From the NCBI RefSeq assembly GCF_003340555.1, contig NZ_QPLJ01000015.1:42519-106518 (forward strand): 64,000 nt of DNA, read 5' to 3'. The notes beneath the pieces were generated by a model. It saw only the letters and a program-made list of their open reading frames with translations, made no database searches and was not told the origin of the DNA. This document shows, piece by piece, positions 1 through 7,943 of this stretch (positions are counted from its first letter, which is position 1; each line of letters starts with the position of its first letter). Position numbers and translations under genes: made by a program. Origin of the DNA: Jannaschia formosa. Its GTDB lineage: Bacteria; Pseudomonadota; Alphaproteobacteria; Rhodobacterales; Rhodobacteraceae.

Positions 1-2187
1 GTCGAGATCGGGGCGCAGGCATTGCGTGACGAATTCGAGATGCCGCATGACCTGGTCCGCCGCCGCCGTCGTCGTGGTCATGACGTAGTGCTGCGGGCCC
101 AGCCGCGCGGTGGTGCCGTCGTCCATGACATGCCCGTCCTCGCGCAGCATCAGGCCATAGCGGACGCGGCCCTCCTTCAGGGTCGAGAAGCTGTTGGCAT
201 AGACGAAATCAAGCAGCGCCGCGGCGCCCGGCCCCTGGATGTCGATCTTGCCCAGCGTGCTGACATCGGCCACGCCGACCGTCGTCCGCACCATCGCCGC
301 CTCGCGGCTGCAGGCGGCCCGCCAGTCCTCGTCCCCCTGCGGGAACCATCCGGGGCGGTACCAGAGCCCTGTCTCGATCATCGGCGCGCCGCGCGCCCGC
401 ATCGCCGGGTCGGAGGTGGTGAGCCGTTCGGGCGCGAAGCCCGCGCCGGTCGCCCCCGCCCCCATTGCGCTGATCGGCACGGGCGAGAAGGGCGGGCGGA
501 ACGTCGTCGTCCCGGTCTCGGGGATGCCGCGCCCGGTCGCGTCGGCCAGCACGGCGAGCGCGGCGACGTTCGAGGTCTTGCCCTGGTCGGTCGCCATGCC
601 CTGCGTCGTGTAGCGCTTCATGTGCTCCACGGAGGCGTAGTTCTCCTGCGCGGCCTGGCGCACGTCCTTCACGGTCACGTCGTTCTGGAAGTCGAGCCAG
701 GCGCGGTGCCGCGTGCCCTTCGGTCCGCGGACGTCCAGGGGTGCGATCTGGCGGGGCGGCGTGGCGTCGGCCTTCGGCAGGGCGGTGCTCGCGTGCTGGC
801 GACCGATCCGCGCCAGGGCGGCCTGCGCCGCCTCCCGCCCGCTCTCCAGCGCCTGCGCGGTCGAGAAGAGACCGGCGGCGGCGCCCGCGACGGTCATGCC
901 GGGCACCGCGCCGTCCCTCGGCACGAAGGTTGCCAGCGTCTCGTCCCAGACCGGCCGGGCCCCCAGGTGGCAGGTCAGGTGCAGCGTCGGGTTCCACCCG
1001 CCCGAGACGGCGAGCGCGTCGCACTCGATCCAGCGGCGGCCGCCGCCCGACGGGCGGATCTCGATCCGCGTCAGCCCCAGCCTGCCGGAGGTGCCGACGA
1101 CCTCGCCCCGGATCGCCCCCTCGGGCGCGTCCTCGCGCGGGTCGATCACCGCGGGCACCTCGATCCCCGCCGCGCGCAGGTCGGCGGCGGTGCGGTGCCC
1201 GTCGTCCGAGGTGGTGAAGATCGCGATCCGGTGGCCCGGGGCGACCCCCCAGCGGCGCAGGTAGGCGCGGACGGCCGAGCCGAGCATGATCCCCGGCCGG
1301 TCGTTCATCGGGAAGGCGATGTGCCGCTCGAGCGCACCCGCCGCCAGAACGCAGGACTTCGCCGCGATCCGCCAGAAGCAGTCGCGCGGCAGGTCCGGGT
1401 GCGGGTCGGCGAGGTGGTGCGACACCCGCTCCAGCGCGCCGTAGGTCCCGCCGTCATAGGCACCGGTCACGGTGGTGCGGGGCATGACGCGGACGCCCAT
1501 TGCACGCAGCGCCGCGACGGTCTCGGCGGCCCAGGCATGGCCCGGTCTGCCGTCCACCGCCTCGGCCTCTCGGGTCAGGCGGCCGCCGAGGATTTCGTCC
1601 TCGTCGGCCAGGATCACGTCCGCCCCGGCTTCCGCCGCTTCACGCGCCGCCATCAGCCCCGCCGGTCCGCCACCCACCACCAGCAGGTCGCAATGGGCGA
1701 AGGCCTTTTCCTGCCGCCACGGGTCTGGGTCCCCCGAAAGCGCCCCCAGCCCTGCCGCGCGGCGGATCAGGGGCTCGTAGAGCTTTTCCCAGGCCTTGGG
1801 CGGCCACATGAAGGTCTTGTAATAGAAGCCTGCGCCTAGGAACGGCGCGGCGAGGTCGTTGACCTCCAGCACGTCGAGGCCAAGCGAGGGCCAGGCGTTC
1901 TGGCTGCGCGTGCGCAGCCCGTGGATCGCCGGTTGCACGGTGGCGCGGACGTTCGGGATGCGGCGGGCGCCGTCATGGGTGGTGATGAGGGCGTTGGGCT
2001 CGGCGCTGTCGGCCGTCAGCGGCCCGCGCGGGCGGTGATACTTGAAGCTGCGGCCCATCAGCCGCGTGCCCTGCGCCAGCAGGGCCGAGGCGACGGTGTC
2101 GCCCGCGTAACCCTTCACCCAGTCGTTGTCGAAACGGAACTTCAGCGGCGCGTCGCGGTCGATCAGGCCGTAGCCGGGCACCCTCAT
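1..2187 (-). CDS. soxA: Sarcosine oxidase alpha subunit (partial, 3' end outside window)
   Basis: This is the N-terminal 729 residues of the large subunit of heterotetrameric sarcosine oxidase, which demethylates sarcosine to glycine and passes the one-carbon unit to tetrahydrofolate. I translated it codon by codon and found no stop or frameshift up to the window edge. The dinucleotide-binding motif GGGPAGL is at about residues 172-178. A folate-binding (GcvT-like) region appears to begin near residue 580, and the family is about 1000 residues long, so roughly a quarter is missing. The ATG overlaps the soxD stop as ATGA, showing translational coupling. soxG is expected beyond the edge but cannot be seen. 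The alternative reading on the opposite strand is an antisense artefact of high GC. Confidence 0.95.
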   Translation of the reverse strand, partial: MRVPGYGLIDRDAPLKFRFDNDWVKGYAGDTVASALLAQGTRLMGRSFKYHRPRGPLTADSAEPNALITTHDGARRIPNVRATVQPAIHGLRTRSQNAWPSLGLDVLEVNDLAAPFLGAGFYYKTFMWPPKAWEKLYEPLIRRAAGLGALSGDPDPWRQEKAFAHCDLLVVGGGPAGLMAAREAAEAGADVILADEDEILGGRLTREAEAVDGRPGHAWAAETVAALRAMGVRVMPRTTVTGAYDGGTYGALERVSHHLADPHPDLPRDCFWRIAAKSCVLAAGALERHIAFPMNDRPGIMLGSAVRAYLRRWGVAPGHRIAIFTTSDDGHRTAADLRAAGIEVPAVIDPREDAPEGAIRGEVVGTSGRLGLTRIEIRPSGGGRRWIECDALAVSGGWNPTLHLTCHLGARPVWDETLATFVPRDGAVPGMTVAGAAAGLFSTAQALESGREAAQAALARIGRQHASTALPKADATPPRQIAPLDVRGPKGTRHRAWLDFQNDVTVKDVRQAAQENYASVEHMKRYTTQGMATDQGKTSNVAALAVLADATGRGIPETGTTTFRPPFSPVPISAMGAGATGAGFAPERLTTSDPAMRARGAPMIETGLWYRPGWFPQGDEDWRAACSREAAMVRTTVGVADVSTLGKIDIQGPGAAALLDFVYANSFSTLKEGRVRYGLMLREDGHVMDDGTTARLGPQHYVMTTTTAAADQVMRHLEFVTQCLRPDLD

Positions 2188-2435
2188 CGCGCAAGCTCCA
2201 CCGAGGCGATCTCGTGCGTGGCCGTGTCGCGGGAGACGACGAGCCAGGCGCCGCAGCCCGCCTCGTGCTGCCAGAGGTCGCGGGTAGGTCCGCAGGGATT
2301 GTCTCGCAGGTGGAGATAGGCGTCCCATGCCTCGGGCGGGGCGTCGGCGGCGGGGCGGTCGAGCCAGGTCTCGTGCCCCAGGTAGTAGAATTCGCGCCGG
2401 TCTCGGTCGCCGCAGAGCGGGCAGGTCAGTCGCAT
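2184..2435 (-). CDS. soxD: Sarcosine oxidase delta subunit
   Basis: This is the 83-residue zinc-binding small subunit of heterotetrameric sarcosine oxidase. The family pattern CPxCGxRxxxEF is present at the N-terminus (Cys5, Cys8), and the second pair of likely zinc ligands, His57 and Cys61, lies in a WQHEAGC segment. The length is typical of the family. The gene sits 7 bases after soxB and overlaps the start of soxA by four bases, the usual soxB-soxD-soxA order. The subunit is thought to be structural and to help assemble the alpha/beta flavin core. Confidence 0.95.
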   Translation of the reverse strand: MRLTCPLCGDRDRREFYYLGHETWLDRPAADAPPEAWDAYLHLRDNPCGPTRDLWQHEAGCGAWLVVSRDTATHEIASVELAR

Positions 2436-2442
2436 CTCGATC

Positions 2443-3693
2443 TCAGTGCAGGTTGTGCTGGCTGCCGGTCGCTTCCTCGTCGATCACCGCGCCCCGGGCG
2501 AAGCGGTCGAGCCGGAAGCGCGCGGCGGGCGCATGGTGGCGGTCGGTGGCGACCAGGTGGGCCAGGCTGAAGCCCGAGCCGGGCACGGCCTTGAAGCCTC
2601 CGTAGCACCAGCCGCAATCGAGATAGAGCCCGCGGATATCCGTCTTGTCGATGATGGGCGAGCCGTCGGGCGTCATGTCCATGATCCCGCCCCAGCTGCG
2701 CAGGACGCGGGCCTGCCCGATCATCGGCATCAGGGCCATGCCCGCCTCCATCACGTGCTCGGCCATTGGCAGGTTCCCCCGGGCGGCGTAGCTGGCATAG
2801 AAGTCGAGATCGCCCCCGAAGACCAGCCCTCCCTTGTCGGACTGGCTGATGTAGAAGTGCCCCATGCCGAAGGTGACGACGCAGTCGATCAGCGGCTTCA
2901 GCCCCTCGGAGACGAAGGCCTGCAGCACATGGCTCTCGATCGGCAGGCGCAGCCCGGCCATCGCCGCTGTCTGCGACGAGCGCCCGGCCGTCACCAGCGC
3001 CACCTTCTTCGCCCGGATCGCCCCGCGCGTCGTCTGCACGCCGCGGACGCGGCCGCCCTCGATGTCGATGCCGATGACTTCGCAGTTCTGGATCAGGTCC
3101 ACGCCGCGTCGGTCGGCGCCGCGGGCATAGCCCCAGGCGACCGCGTCGTGCCGTGCGGTGCCGCCGCGCCCGTGGTAGAGCGCGCCGATCACGGGAAAGC
3201 GCGCGTTGTCGTGGTCGAGGAAGGGCAGGCGCCTGCGGACGGCGGCGCGGTCCAGAAGCTCCGCGTCGTCGCCCTGGCTGATCATCTGGTTGCCCCGCCG
3301 CGCATAGGCATCGCGCTGCCCGTCCGAATGGAACAGGTTGTAGATGCCGCGCTGCGACATCATCGCGTTGTAGTTCAACTCCTGCTCCATCCCCTCCCAG
3401 AGCTTCAGGGAATGGGAGTAGAATTCCGAATTGCCGGGCAGCATGTAGTTGGCGCGCACGATGGTCGTGTTCCGGCCGACATTGCCTCCACCGAGATATC
3501 CCTTCTCCAGCAAGGCGACATTGGTGATCCCGTGCTCCTTGGCGAGGTAGAAGGCGGTGGCGAGCCCGTGGCCGCCGCCGCCGACGATGACGACGTCGTA
3601 TTCGGGCTTCGGGTCGGGCGAGCGCCAATGCGGGCCCCAGCCGGAATTGCCGGACAGGCCCTGCCTGACGATTTCCAGTATGTTGAACCGCAT
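2443..3693 (-). CDS. soxB: Sarcosine oxidase beta subunit
   Basis: This is the 416-residue flavoprotein subunit that oxidises sarcosine and carries FAD and covalent FMN. The N-terminal dinucleotide-binding glycines are at about residues 38-43. The segment YHGRGGTARHDAVAWG (residues 173-188) contains His174 and His182; the family attaches FMN covalently to a histidine near position 173, so His174 is the likely site. The length matches the family. It is the first gene of the operon soxBDA, which lets the cell use sarcosine (a breakdown product of glycine betaine) as a carbon, nitrogen and one-carbon source. A GAGAGGG stretch directly before the ATG may act as a weak ribosome binding site. No clear promoter is visible in the 137 bases upstream. 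Confidence 0.95.
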   Translation of the reverse strand: MRFNILEIVRQGLSGNSGWGPHWRSPDPKPEYDVVIVGGGGHGLATAFYLAKEHGITNVALLEKGYLGGGNVGRNTTIVRANYMLPGNSEFYSHSLKLWEGMEQELNYNAMMSQRGIYNLFHSDGQRDAYARRGNQMISQGDDAELLDRAAVRRRLPFLDHDNARFPVIGALYHGRGGTARHDAVAWGYARGADRRGVDLIQNCEVIGIDIEGGRVRGVQTTRGAIRAKKVALVTAGRSSQTAAMAGLRLPIESHVLQAFVSEGLKPLIDCVVTFGMGHFYISQSDKGGLVFGGDLDFYASYAARGNLPMAEHVMEAGMALMPMIGQARVLRSWGGIMDMTPDGSPIIDKTDIRGLYLDCGWCYGGFKAVPGSGFSLAHLVATDRHHAPAARFRLDRFARGAVIDEEATGSQHNLH

Positions 3694-3766
3694 CCCTCTC
3701 GCGCCTCGCCTCTTCGCGGGGTCACGCTATCGGCGCGGCGAGAGCACGGGAACCCCCCAACGCGAC

Positions 3767-3795
3767 ACGGGGCGGTCGAGAGACGACCGCCCCGT
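3767..3795 (-). terminator. Hairpin after the tad-like operon
   Basis: There is a perfect 12-bp stem (ACGGGGCGGTCG and its complement) with a 5-base loop, 35 bases past the stop of the repeat-tailed TadE-like gene and before soxB. There is no T-run after it on the minus strand, so it may act as a hairpin terminator without a U-tract or as a 3'-end stabiliser that insulates the sox operon. Confidence 0.5.
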
Positions 3796-3830
3796 CGGGT
3801 TGGCGTTCGGCCCCGAGAGGGAGCGGAGGA

Positions 3831-5114
3831 TCAGTTCGGGTTACCGGGACCGTGAATCTGGTGCGTATTGTCGGAGTTCTCGGCCTGGTTGTTCGGCAGC
3901 GAGTTGCCCGGCGCGGTCTGGTCGCCATTGCCCCAGCCATTGTTCTGGCCGCCGCCTTGGTTCCCGTTCCCGTTCCCGTTGCCGTTTCCGTTGCCAGTCG
4001 ATCCGGGCTCCGAACCGCTGCCGGGGCCATGGATCGGATGCACCGTGTCGGAGTTCTCGGCATTGTTGTTGGGGCCGGAGTTGCCCGGCGCGGTCTGGTC
4101 GCCATTGCCCCAGCCATTGTTCTGGCCGCCGCCCTGGTTGCCGTTGCCGTAGCCGTTGCCAGTCGAGCCGGGCTCCGAACCGCTGCCGGGGCCATGGATC
4201 GGATGCACCGTGTCGGAGTTCTCGGCATCGTTGTTGGGGCCGGAGTTGCCCGGCGCGGTCTGGTCGCCATTGCCCCAGCCGTTGTTCTGGCCGCCGCCCT
4301 GGTTGCCGTTGCCGTTGCCGTTGTCGTTGTCGTTGTCGTTGTCGTCGTCGTCGTCGTCGCTGCCGCCGTAGTTGATCGGCTCGACATAGTCCGGGACCGT
4401 GGACGGGTCGGGCGCGTTCAGCAGGGCGATCGTGTCGAACGGCGTGATCGTCGGCGCGGGAAGGTCGGTCGGGTCGAAGGGCAGGGGCTCCGGCGCCGCG
4501 GCCGGCGGGGTCGGGTCGAACTGCAGGCGCGGGACCACGCGGTTCCGGGTCGGCGCGATGCGGTGATATTCGCGGGACACGAGCCCGATGCCGGCGATCG
4601 GCCGATGGGTCGTGAAGCTTTCGGTCAGGACGATGACCTGCCCGTCCTCCATGCGCGGGATGCGATGGCGGATCGTCTCGAGTTGCGCGGCCGTCATGGC
4701 GAGGGTGCCGTCGGTGCCGTAGGTGTCCACGACGCCGGGGACGGTGGAGCTGATCACGAGCTCTCCGTCGACACGCTCCAGCTGGGTGAAGCGCAGACGG
4801 GTCTGGCCCTCGGAGAAGGTCAGGTATTCGAACAGCTCCTGCATGCCCTCGAACTCGTGCGCGGTGACGATGCCCGTCTCGCGCGAGAGGATGTCGGCCA
4901 CCGTGTAGGTCGCCTTGGTCAGCAGGGCTTCGCGCCGGAAGTTGTCGAAGTAGGCGAAGCCGGCGACATAGGCGATCCCGAGCAGGGGAAGCATGATCGC
5001 GGCCTCGATCGCGATCGCGCCGTCCTCGCGTCTGAGGAAGCGGTCGATGGAGGTCAGAGGGCGTTTAAAGAGAGAGACTGGATACGAAAAAGAGATCATG
5101 TCGTTTTTTTCCAT
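3831..5114 (-). CDS. TadE-like pilus protein with a long repetitive Asn/Gly/Asp tail
   Basis: The product is about 427 residues. The N-terminus (residues 27-55) has the TadE-type signature: basic residues, then EDGAIAIEAAIMLPLL running into a single membrane helix with the conserved Glu. A globular region of about 180 residues follows, then a Pro-rich linker, an acidic run of Asp/Asn, and three near-identical repeats of 55, 59 and 43 residues to the C-terminus. TadE proteins are usually about 150-200 residues, so the tail is an addition. It is the last gene of an operon with tadG-like and tadE-like genes and probably takes part in a type IVc (Flp/Tad) pilus or another cell-surface structure. 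The start is uncertain: a GTG at 5156 would add 14 residues; ATG at 5114 was chosen because neither has a strong ribosome binding site. Confidence 0.75.
   Translation of the reverse strand: MEKNDMISFSYPVSLFKRPLTSIDRFLRREDGAIAIEAAIMLPLLGIAYVAGFAYFDNFRREALLTKATYTVADILSRETGIVTAHEFEGMQELFEYLTFSEGQTRLRFTQLERVDGELVISSTVPGVVDTYGTDGTLAMTAAQLETIRHRIPRMEDGQVIVLTESFTTHRPIAGIGLVSREYHRIAPTRNRVVPRLQFDPTPPAAAPEPLPFDPTDLPAPTITPFDTIALLNAPDPSTVPDYVEPINYGGSDDDDDDNDNDNDNGNGNGNQGGGQNNGWGNGDQTAPGNSGPNNDAENSDTVHPIHGPGSGSEPGSTGNGYGNGNQGGGQNNGWGNGDQTAPGNSGPNNNAENSDTVHPIHGPGSGSEPGSTGNGNGNGNGNGNQGGGQNNGWGNGDQTAPGNSLPNNQAENSDNTHQIHGPGNPN
3834..4304 (-). repeat. Coding tandem repeat, three units
   Basis: Three near-identical units encode the C-terminal tail of the TadE-like protein: 4140-4304 (165 bases), 3963-4139 (177 bases, with four extra Gly-Asn residues) and 3834-3962 (truncated at the stop codon). 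Each unit contains NQGGGQNNGWGNGDQTAPGN, then an ENSD...H(P/Q)IHGPG segment. Spacings are multiples of three, so recombination between units would change the length of the protein without a frameshift. The unit sequence is conserved at the DNA level, which suggests recent duplication. Confidence 0.85.
4305..4358 (-). repeat. Asp/Asn/Gly-encoding microsatellite
   Basis: A run of GAC codons followed by alternating GAC-AAC and then GGC-AAC codons encodes six Asp, then (Asn-Asp)3 and Asn-Gly repeats. On the plus strand it reads as repeated gtcgtt and gccgtt hexamers. It lies exactly at the start of the 55-residue repeats. Slippage in hexamer steps would vary the length of the acidic tract in frame. 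Confidence 0.8.
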
Positions 5115-5160
5115 CGTGTTGGAGTTGCCTGCCCCGCTGGATTGCTGGACCGGCACGCGC

Positions 5161-5775
5161 CTATGGCGGCTCGACGCGGAAGGCGGTTGCGGCGATGATG
5201 CGGATGCCCTCGGCGTCGCCGTCGGCGACGAGCTGCGCGCCGAGCCCTGTCGTCGGCAGCAGCGGATCGGCGGAGTAGCACGCCCGCAGCGTCATGATCT
5301 GGGAGGCGCGATCGCTCGCGACGTAGATCGGGGTCGCCGTGAGGGTCGAGGTCGCGCGGTTGAAGCAGGGCTGCGCGAAGTCCGGCATCGCGTAGGTCAC
5401 GGTGTTGACCAGTTGCAGCTCGACCACGAGGTTCCTCTCGCAGTCGCCGAGGATGCGGGCCTCCTCGCAGATCATCTCCTTGAGATCGTCGCTGCCGATG
5501 TCGGACCTGGTGTCCAGCCGGACCTGCCGGCTGGCGATGTCGACCGCGCGCTCCAGCATCACCTGGCGGTAGAGCATGATCGACGATTCCATCGTCGAGA
5601 TGAACAGCAGCAGGAAGACGGGAAGCAGGAGGACGAACTCGACCGTGGCCGCGCCGTCTTCCCGCGTGTCGGGCGGAAGCGCGGCGGCAGCGTCGGCGCG
5701 CGCCATGGCCCGCTCTGTCCGGTCGCGGAGCGCGATGGCCGCCCGTCGGGCCGAGGAAAGGACCGGCCGGATCAT
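5161..5775 (-). CDS. TadE/TadF-like pilus assembly protein
   Basis: This 204-residue protein has the TadE-family N-terminus: basic residues, EDGAATVEFVLLLPVFLLLF at about residues 39-58, then an extracytoplasmic domain containing three pairs of Cys. The conserved Glu within the helix is the residue used in prepilin-type processing in the Tad system. The ATG overlaps the stop of the upstream tadG-like gene (ATGA), and the stop is 46 bases before the ATG of the next TadE-like gene, so the three genes form one operon. It is a minor pseudopilin candidate for a Flp/Tad pilus; the ATPase, secretin and prepilin peptidase genes are not in this window. Confidence 0.85.
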   Translation of the reverse strand: MIRPVLSSARRAAIALRDRTERAMARADAAAALPPDTREDGAATVEFVLLLPVFLLLFISTMESSIMLYRQVMLERAVDIASRQVRLDTRSDIGSDDLKEMICEEARILGDCERNLVVELQLVNTVTYAMPDFAQPCFNRATSTLTATPIYVASDRASQIMTLRACYSADPLLPTTGLGAQLVADGDAEGIRIIAATAFRVEPP

Positions 5776-7727
5776 TGGGTCAGCCGGAGAAGGTTGATCG
5801 ACGCGAAGATGTCGTCGAACGCCCGGTCGATATCGAGGTCGACGACGTTGAAGTAGCGCTTCGGGTCGCCGGCGCAGTCCTGCATCGCCCGACGGCCCTT
5901 GTCGGGCGCCTGGAAGGCGATCGTGAAGACGATGATGCCCGCGTTCCTTGCGGCCTTGCAGGCATCGCTCAGGTAGACGTTCAGTTCGTCCGTCATCGAG
6001 TTCTCGCCGACATAGCGCTGGTAGAAGTCGCGCGTGGCGTCGTCGATCCCGGGATATCTGCCCTGACCCCGCCAGAAGTTGTTGAACGTGACCGGAACGG
6101 CCGAGTAGAACTCGGCGAAGCTCAGCTCGATGGCCTGCGAGCCGCCCGCGGGTTCGTTGCGCCATTCCCCGCCGCTGGACTGGTTGCGGTTGTTGCGCAC
6201 GCGCTTGACCCAGAACATGCCCCGCTCCTCGGACCAGACCGAGTACTGGGTGGCGACGGTCTCCCCGGTCACGGGATGGGTGCCGGTGCCTTCGAAGTCG
6301 GTCCAGTTGCGGCGATCGGCATCCTCCCACCAGGGATAGCCGGTATACCGGCCGCCATTCGCGGCCCAGTCCTGCGCGGCGCCACGCGTCGCGAACCAGG
6401 ACGGCGACCACCGGCTGAGCGTGCCGTCGATATTGTCGAGCCCGTAGCTCGGAAGCTCAAGCGCTGCCTCCGTGACGCAATCGAGCGTCTGGGTGTTGAT
6501 GAACCCGGTCTCGAGGCAGGACACCTCGGGCAGCTTCGGGATCTCGATGGGCTGCGCCGCCTGCACCGGCACCTCAAGATCGGGGCGGTAGACGAACACC
6601 CCGGACGGCCCGTTCCGGCGGTCGGGGTAGATGTCGCGCTGCTCGTCGTTCTGGCCGTCCGTCATCACGACGAGGATCTTGCGCTTCTGCGACTGGCCGT
6701 AGTCGAAGGGCAGGCCCTCGAAATCCTCGGACAGGTCTCCGTTCGCGATCAGCCGGTCGGCATGGACCCGAAGGCTCGGGTCGAGAAGGGCGAGGCCCCA
6801 CTTGACGCCGAGGTTGATCGCGGTGCCGGCCGCGGCCTGCAGGTCGTTGATGTGGGTCTCGATCTCGTCGATATCGCTCGACCAGGGCAGGATCGCGGCG
6901 AAGTCGTCGGTCGGGCAGGTGGGCCGCCGGATGTCGCCGTCGAAGTTCCTGTTGTATTCGAAGCGGTCGAAATGCATCACCCGCGTCAGGACGGTGCCCG
7001 CGTCGATCCCGGTCTGCTTGTAGGCGATCGACGGGTTTGGGAAGCTGGCGCAGAACGACCGCGTGTGCTCCATCGACAGGTTGAACCAGGGACCCATCTT
7101 CGAGCCCAGGTTCACGGTGTCGCGATAGGGCACGATCGAGATGGTCGAGAGCGCGCCCTCGTCCTCGGCGCGCTGCAGGATCTTCTGCGTGAATTCGACG
7201 GCGGCCTCCTGCATGGCGGGGTGCCTGCCGGCGCTGTTCATCGAGCCCGAGATGTCGAGCACGACCGAGACCTCGAGGTCCCACTTCTCCTCCCGGGCCT
7301 GGCTCCAGACCGGGGCGCGCATCTCGTCCTGGCCCACCATGTTCATGAACATGCTCGGCGTCTCCGACCGGCCATGGACCGTCACGCGCGAGCTGACGTC
7401 GTCCTTGAACGTCTGGATGCGGACCGAGTCGTGCCGAATGCCGGCCGCCTCGAGGTAGTCCTCGACGACCTGCTTGGGGTCGCGCGTCTGGCTGAGCGAG
7501 GCGGCGGCCAGCGTCGCGCGGTCCGTCGCGTATTGCAGCTCGGCGCGGTCGCGCTCCGAGCGCATCATGTCCCAGGCAACCCCGCCAGCGAGCACCATGA
7601 CCGCGAAGAAGATCAGCCCGACGACGGTCAATGCTCCGTCCTCGTCTCGCATGTAGTCGCGCGGCGATCGCAGCGCGGGGGCGGGAATACGGGTCGAGCG
7701 GAGCAACATACGGAGCACGGCGGTCAC
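5772..7727 (-). CDS. TadG-like protein with von Willebrand factor A domain
   Basis: The product is 651 residues. An N-terminal TadE/TadG-type helix (about residues 30-55, after EDGALTVVGLIFF) is followed by a coiled or helical stretch and a vWA domain whose metal-ion-dependent adhesion motif DISGS is at residues 158-162. The C-terminal part returns to vWA-like sequence (YLSDACKAARNAGIIVFTIAF). TadG proteins are thought to anchor or terminate Tad pili or to function in adhesion at the envelope. The first codon in this frame is GTG at 7727; an ATG six codons later is also possible, and neither has a strong Shine-Dalgarno sequence. It is the first gene of the operon, transcribed divergently from glutamate dehydrogenase. 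Confidence 0.85.
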   Translation of the reverse strand: MTAVLRMLLRSTRIPAPALRSPRDYMRDEDGALTVVGLIFFAVMVLAGGVAWDMMRSERDRAELQYATDRATLAAASLSQTRDPKQVVEDYLEAAGIRHDSVRIQTFKDDVSSRVTVHGRSETPSMFMNMVGQDEMRAPVWSQAREEKWDLEVSVVLDISGSMNSAGRHPAMQEAAVEFTQKILQRAEDEGALSTISIVPYRDTVNLGSKMGPWFNLSMEHTRSFCASFPNPSIAYKQTGIDAGTVLTRVMHFDRFEYNRNFDGDIRRPTCPTDDFAAILPWSSDIDEIETHINDLQAAAGTAINLGVKWGLALLDPSLRVHADRLIANGDLSEDFEGLPFDYGQSQKRKILVVMTDGQNDEQRDIYPDRRNGPSGVFVYRPDLEVPVQAAQPIEIPKLPEVSCLETGFINTQTLDCVTEAALELPSYGLDNIDGTLSRWSPSWFATRGAAQDWAANGGRYTGYPWWEDADRRNWTDFEGTGTHPVTGETVATQYSVWSEERGMFWVKRVRNNRNQSSGGEWRNEPAGGSQAIELSFAEFYSAVPVTFNNFWRGQGRYPGIDDATRDFYQRYVGENSMTDELNVYLSDACKAARNAGIIVFTIAFQAPDKGRRAMQDCAGDPKRYFNVVDLDIDRAFDDIFASINLLRLTQ

Positions 7728-7876
7728 CTGACAGATGGTTGACGTGGACGCGACTCAACGGAGCCGCAACGCCCGGTATCCCTCACCAATGCGGAGCCGT
7801 CCGGGCGCCTCTTTGTCCAAACAATGGCGGCGACCAACATGTCGTAAACGAAGAGCCCCGGGGGGTGGAATCGTTG

Positions 7877-7888
7877 CGCAAATTTGCG
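7877..7888. promoter_or_regulatory. Palindrome CGCAAATTTGCG upstream of gdh
   Basis: This 12-base perfect palindrome lies 56 bases before the glutamate dehydrogenase start, in the 216-base divergent region between tadG and gdh. It sits in one of the few AT-rich patches here and could be a regulator binding site. No -35/-10 pair is convincing nearby, and the binding protein is unknown. Confidence 0.35.
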
Positions 7889-7943
7889 ACAAACTGCTCA
7901 GGACCGCGCCGGACCTCGGCGGCGGCACACGGAGGAGAGCGAT

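Noticed and set aside
22-1839. A 605-residue plus-strand frame over soxA
   Set aside because: It is the complement of sarcosine oxidase alpha, which I translated in full with conserved motifs. High-GC DNA gives long antisense frames.
1-2187. Apparent frameshift near the 5' edge of the window in soxA
   Set aside because: Careful codon-by-codon translation showed the frame is continuous from the ATG at 2187 to base 1; the first impression was a counting slip.
3834-4304. Regularly spaced repeats that at first resemble a CRISPR array
   Set aside because: Units are 165-177 bases, continuous, in frame and encode Asn/Gly-rich peptide repeats. There are no unique spacers and no cas genes.
5775-7742. 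A 655-residue plus-strand frame over the tadG-like gene
   Set aside because: Antisense shadow; the minus-strand product has a membrane helix and a vWA motif.
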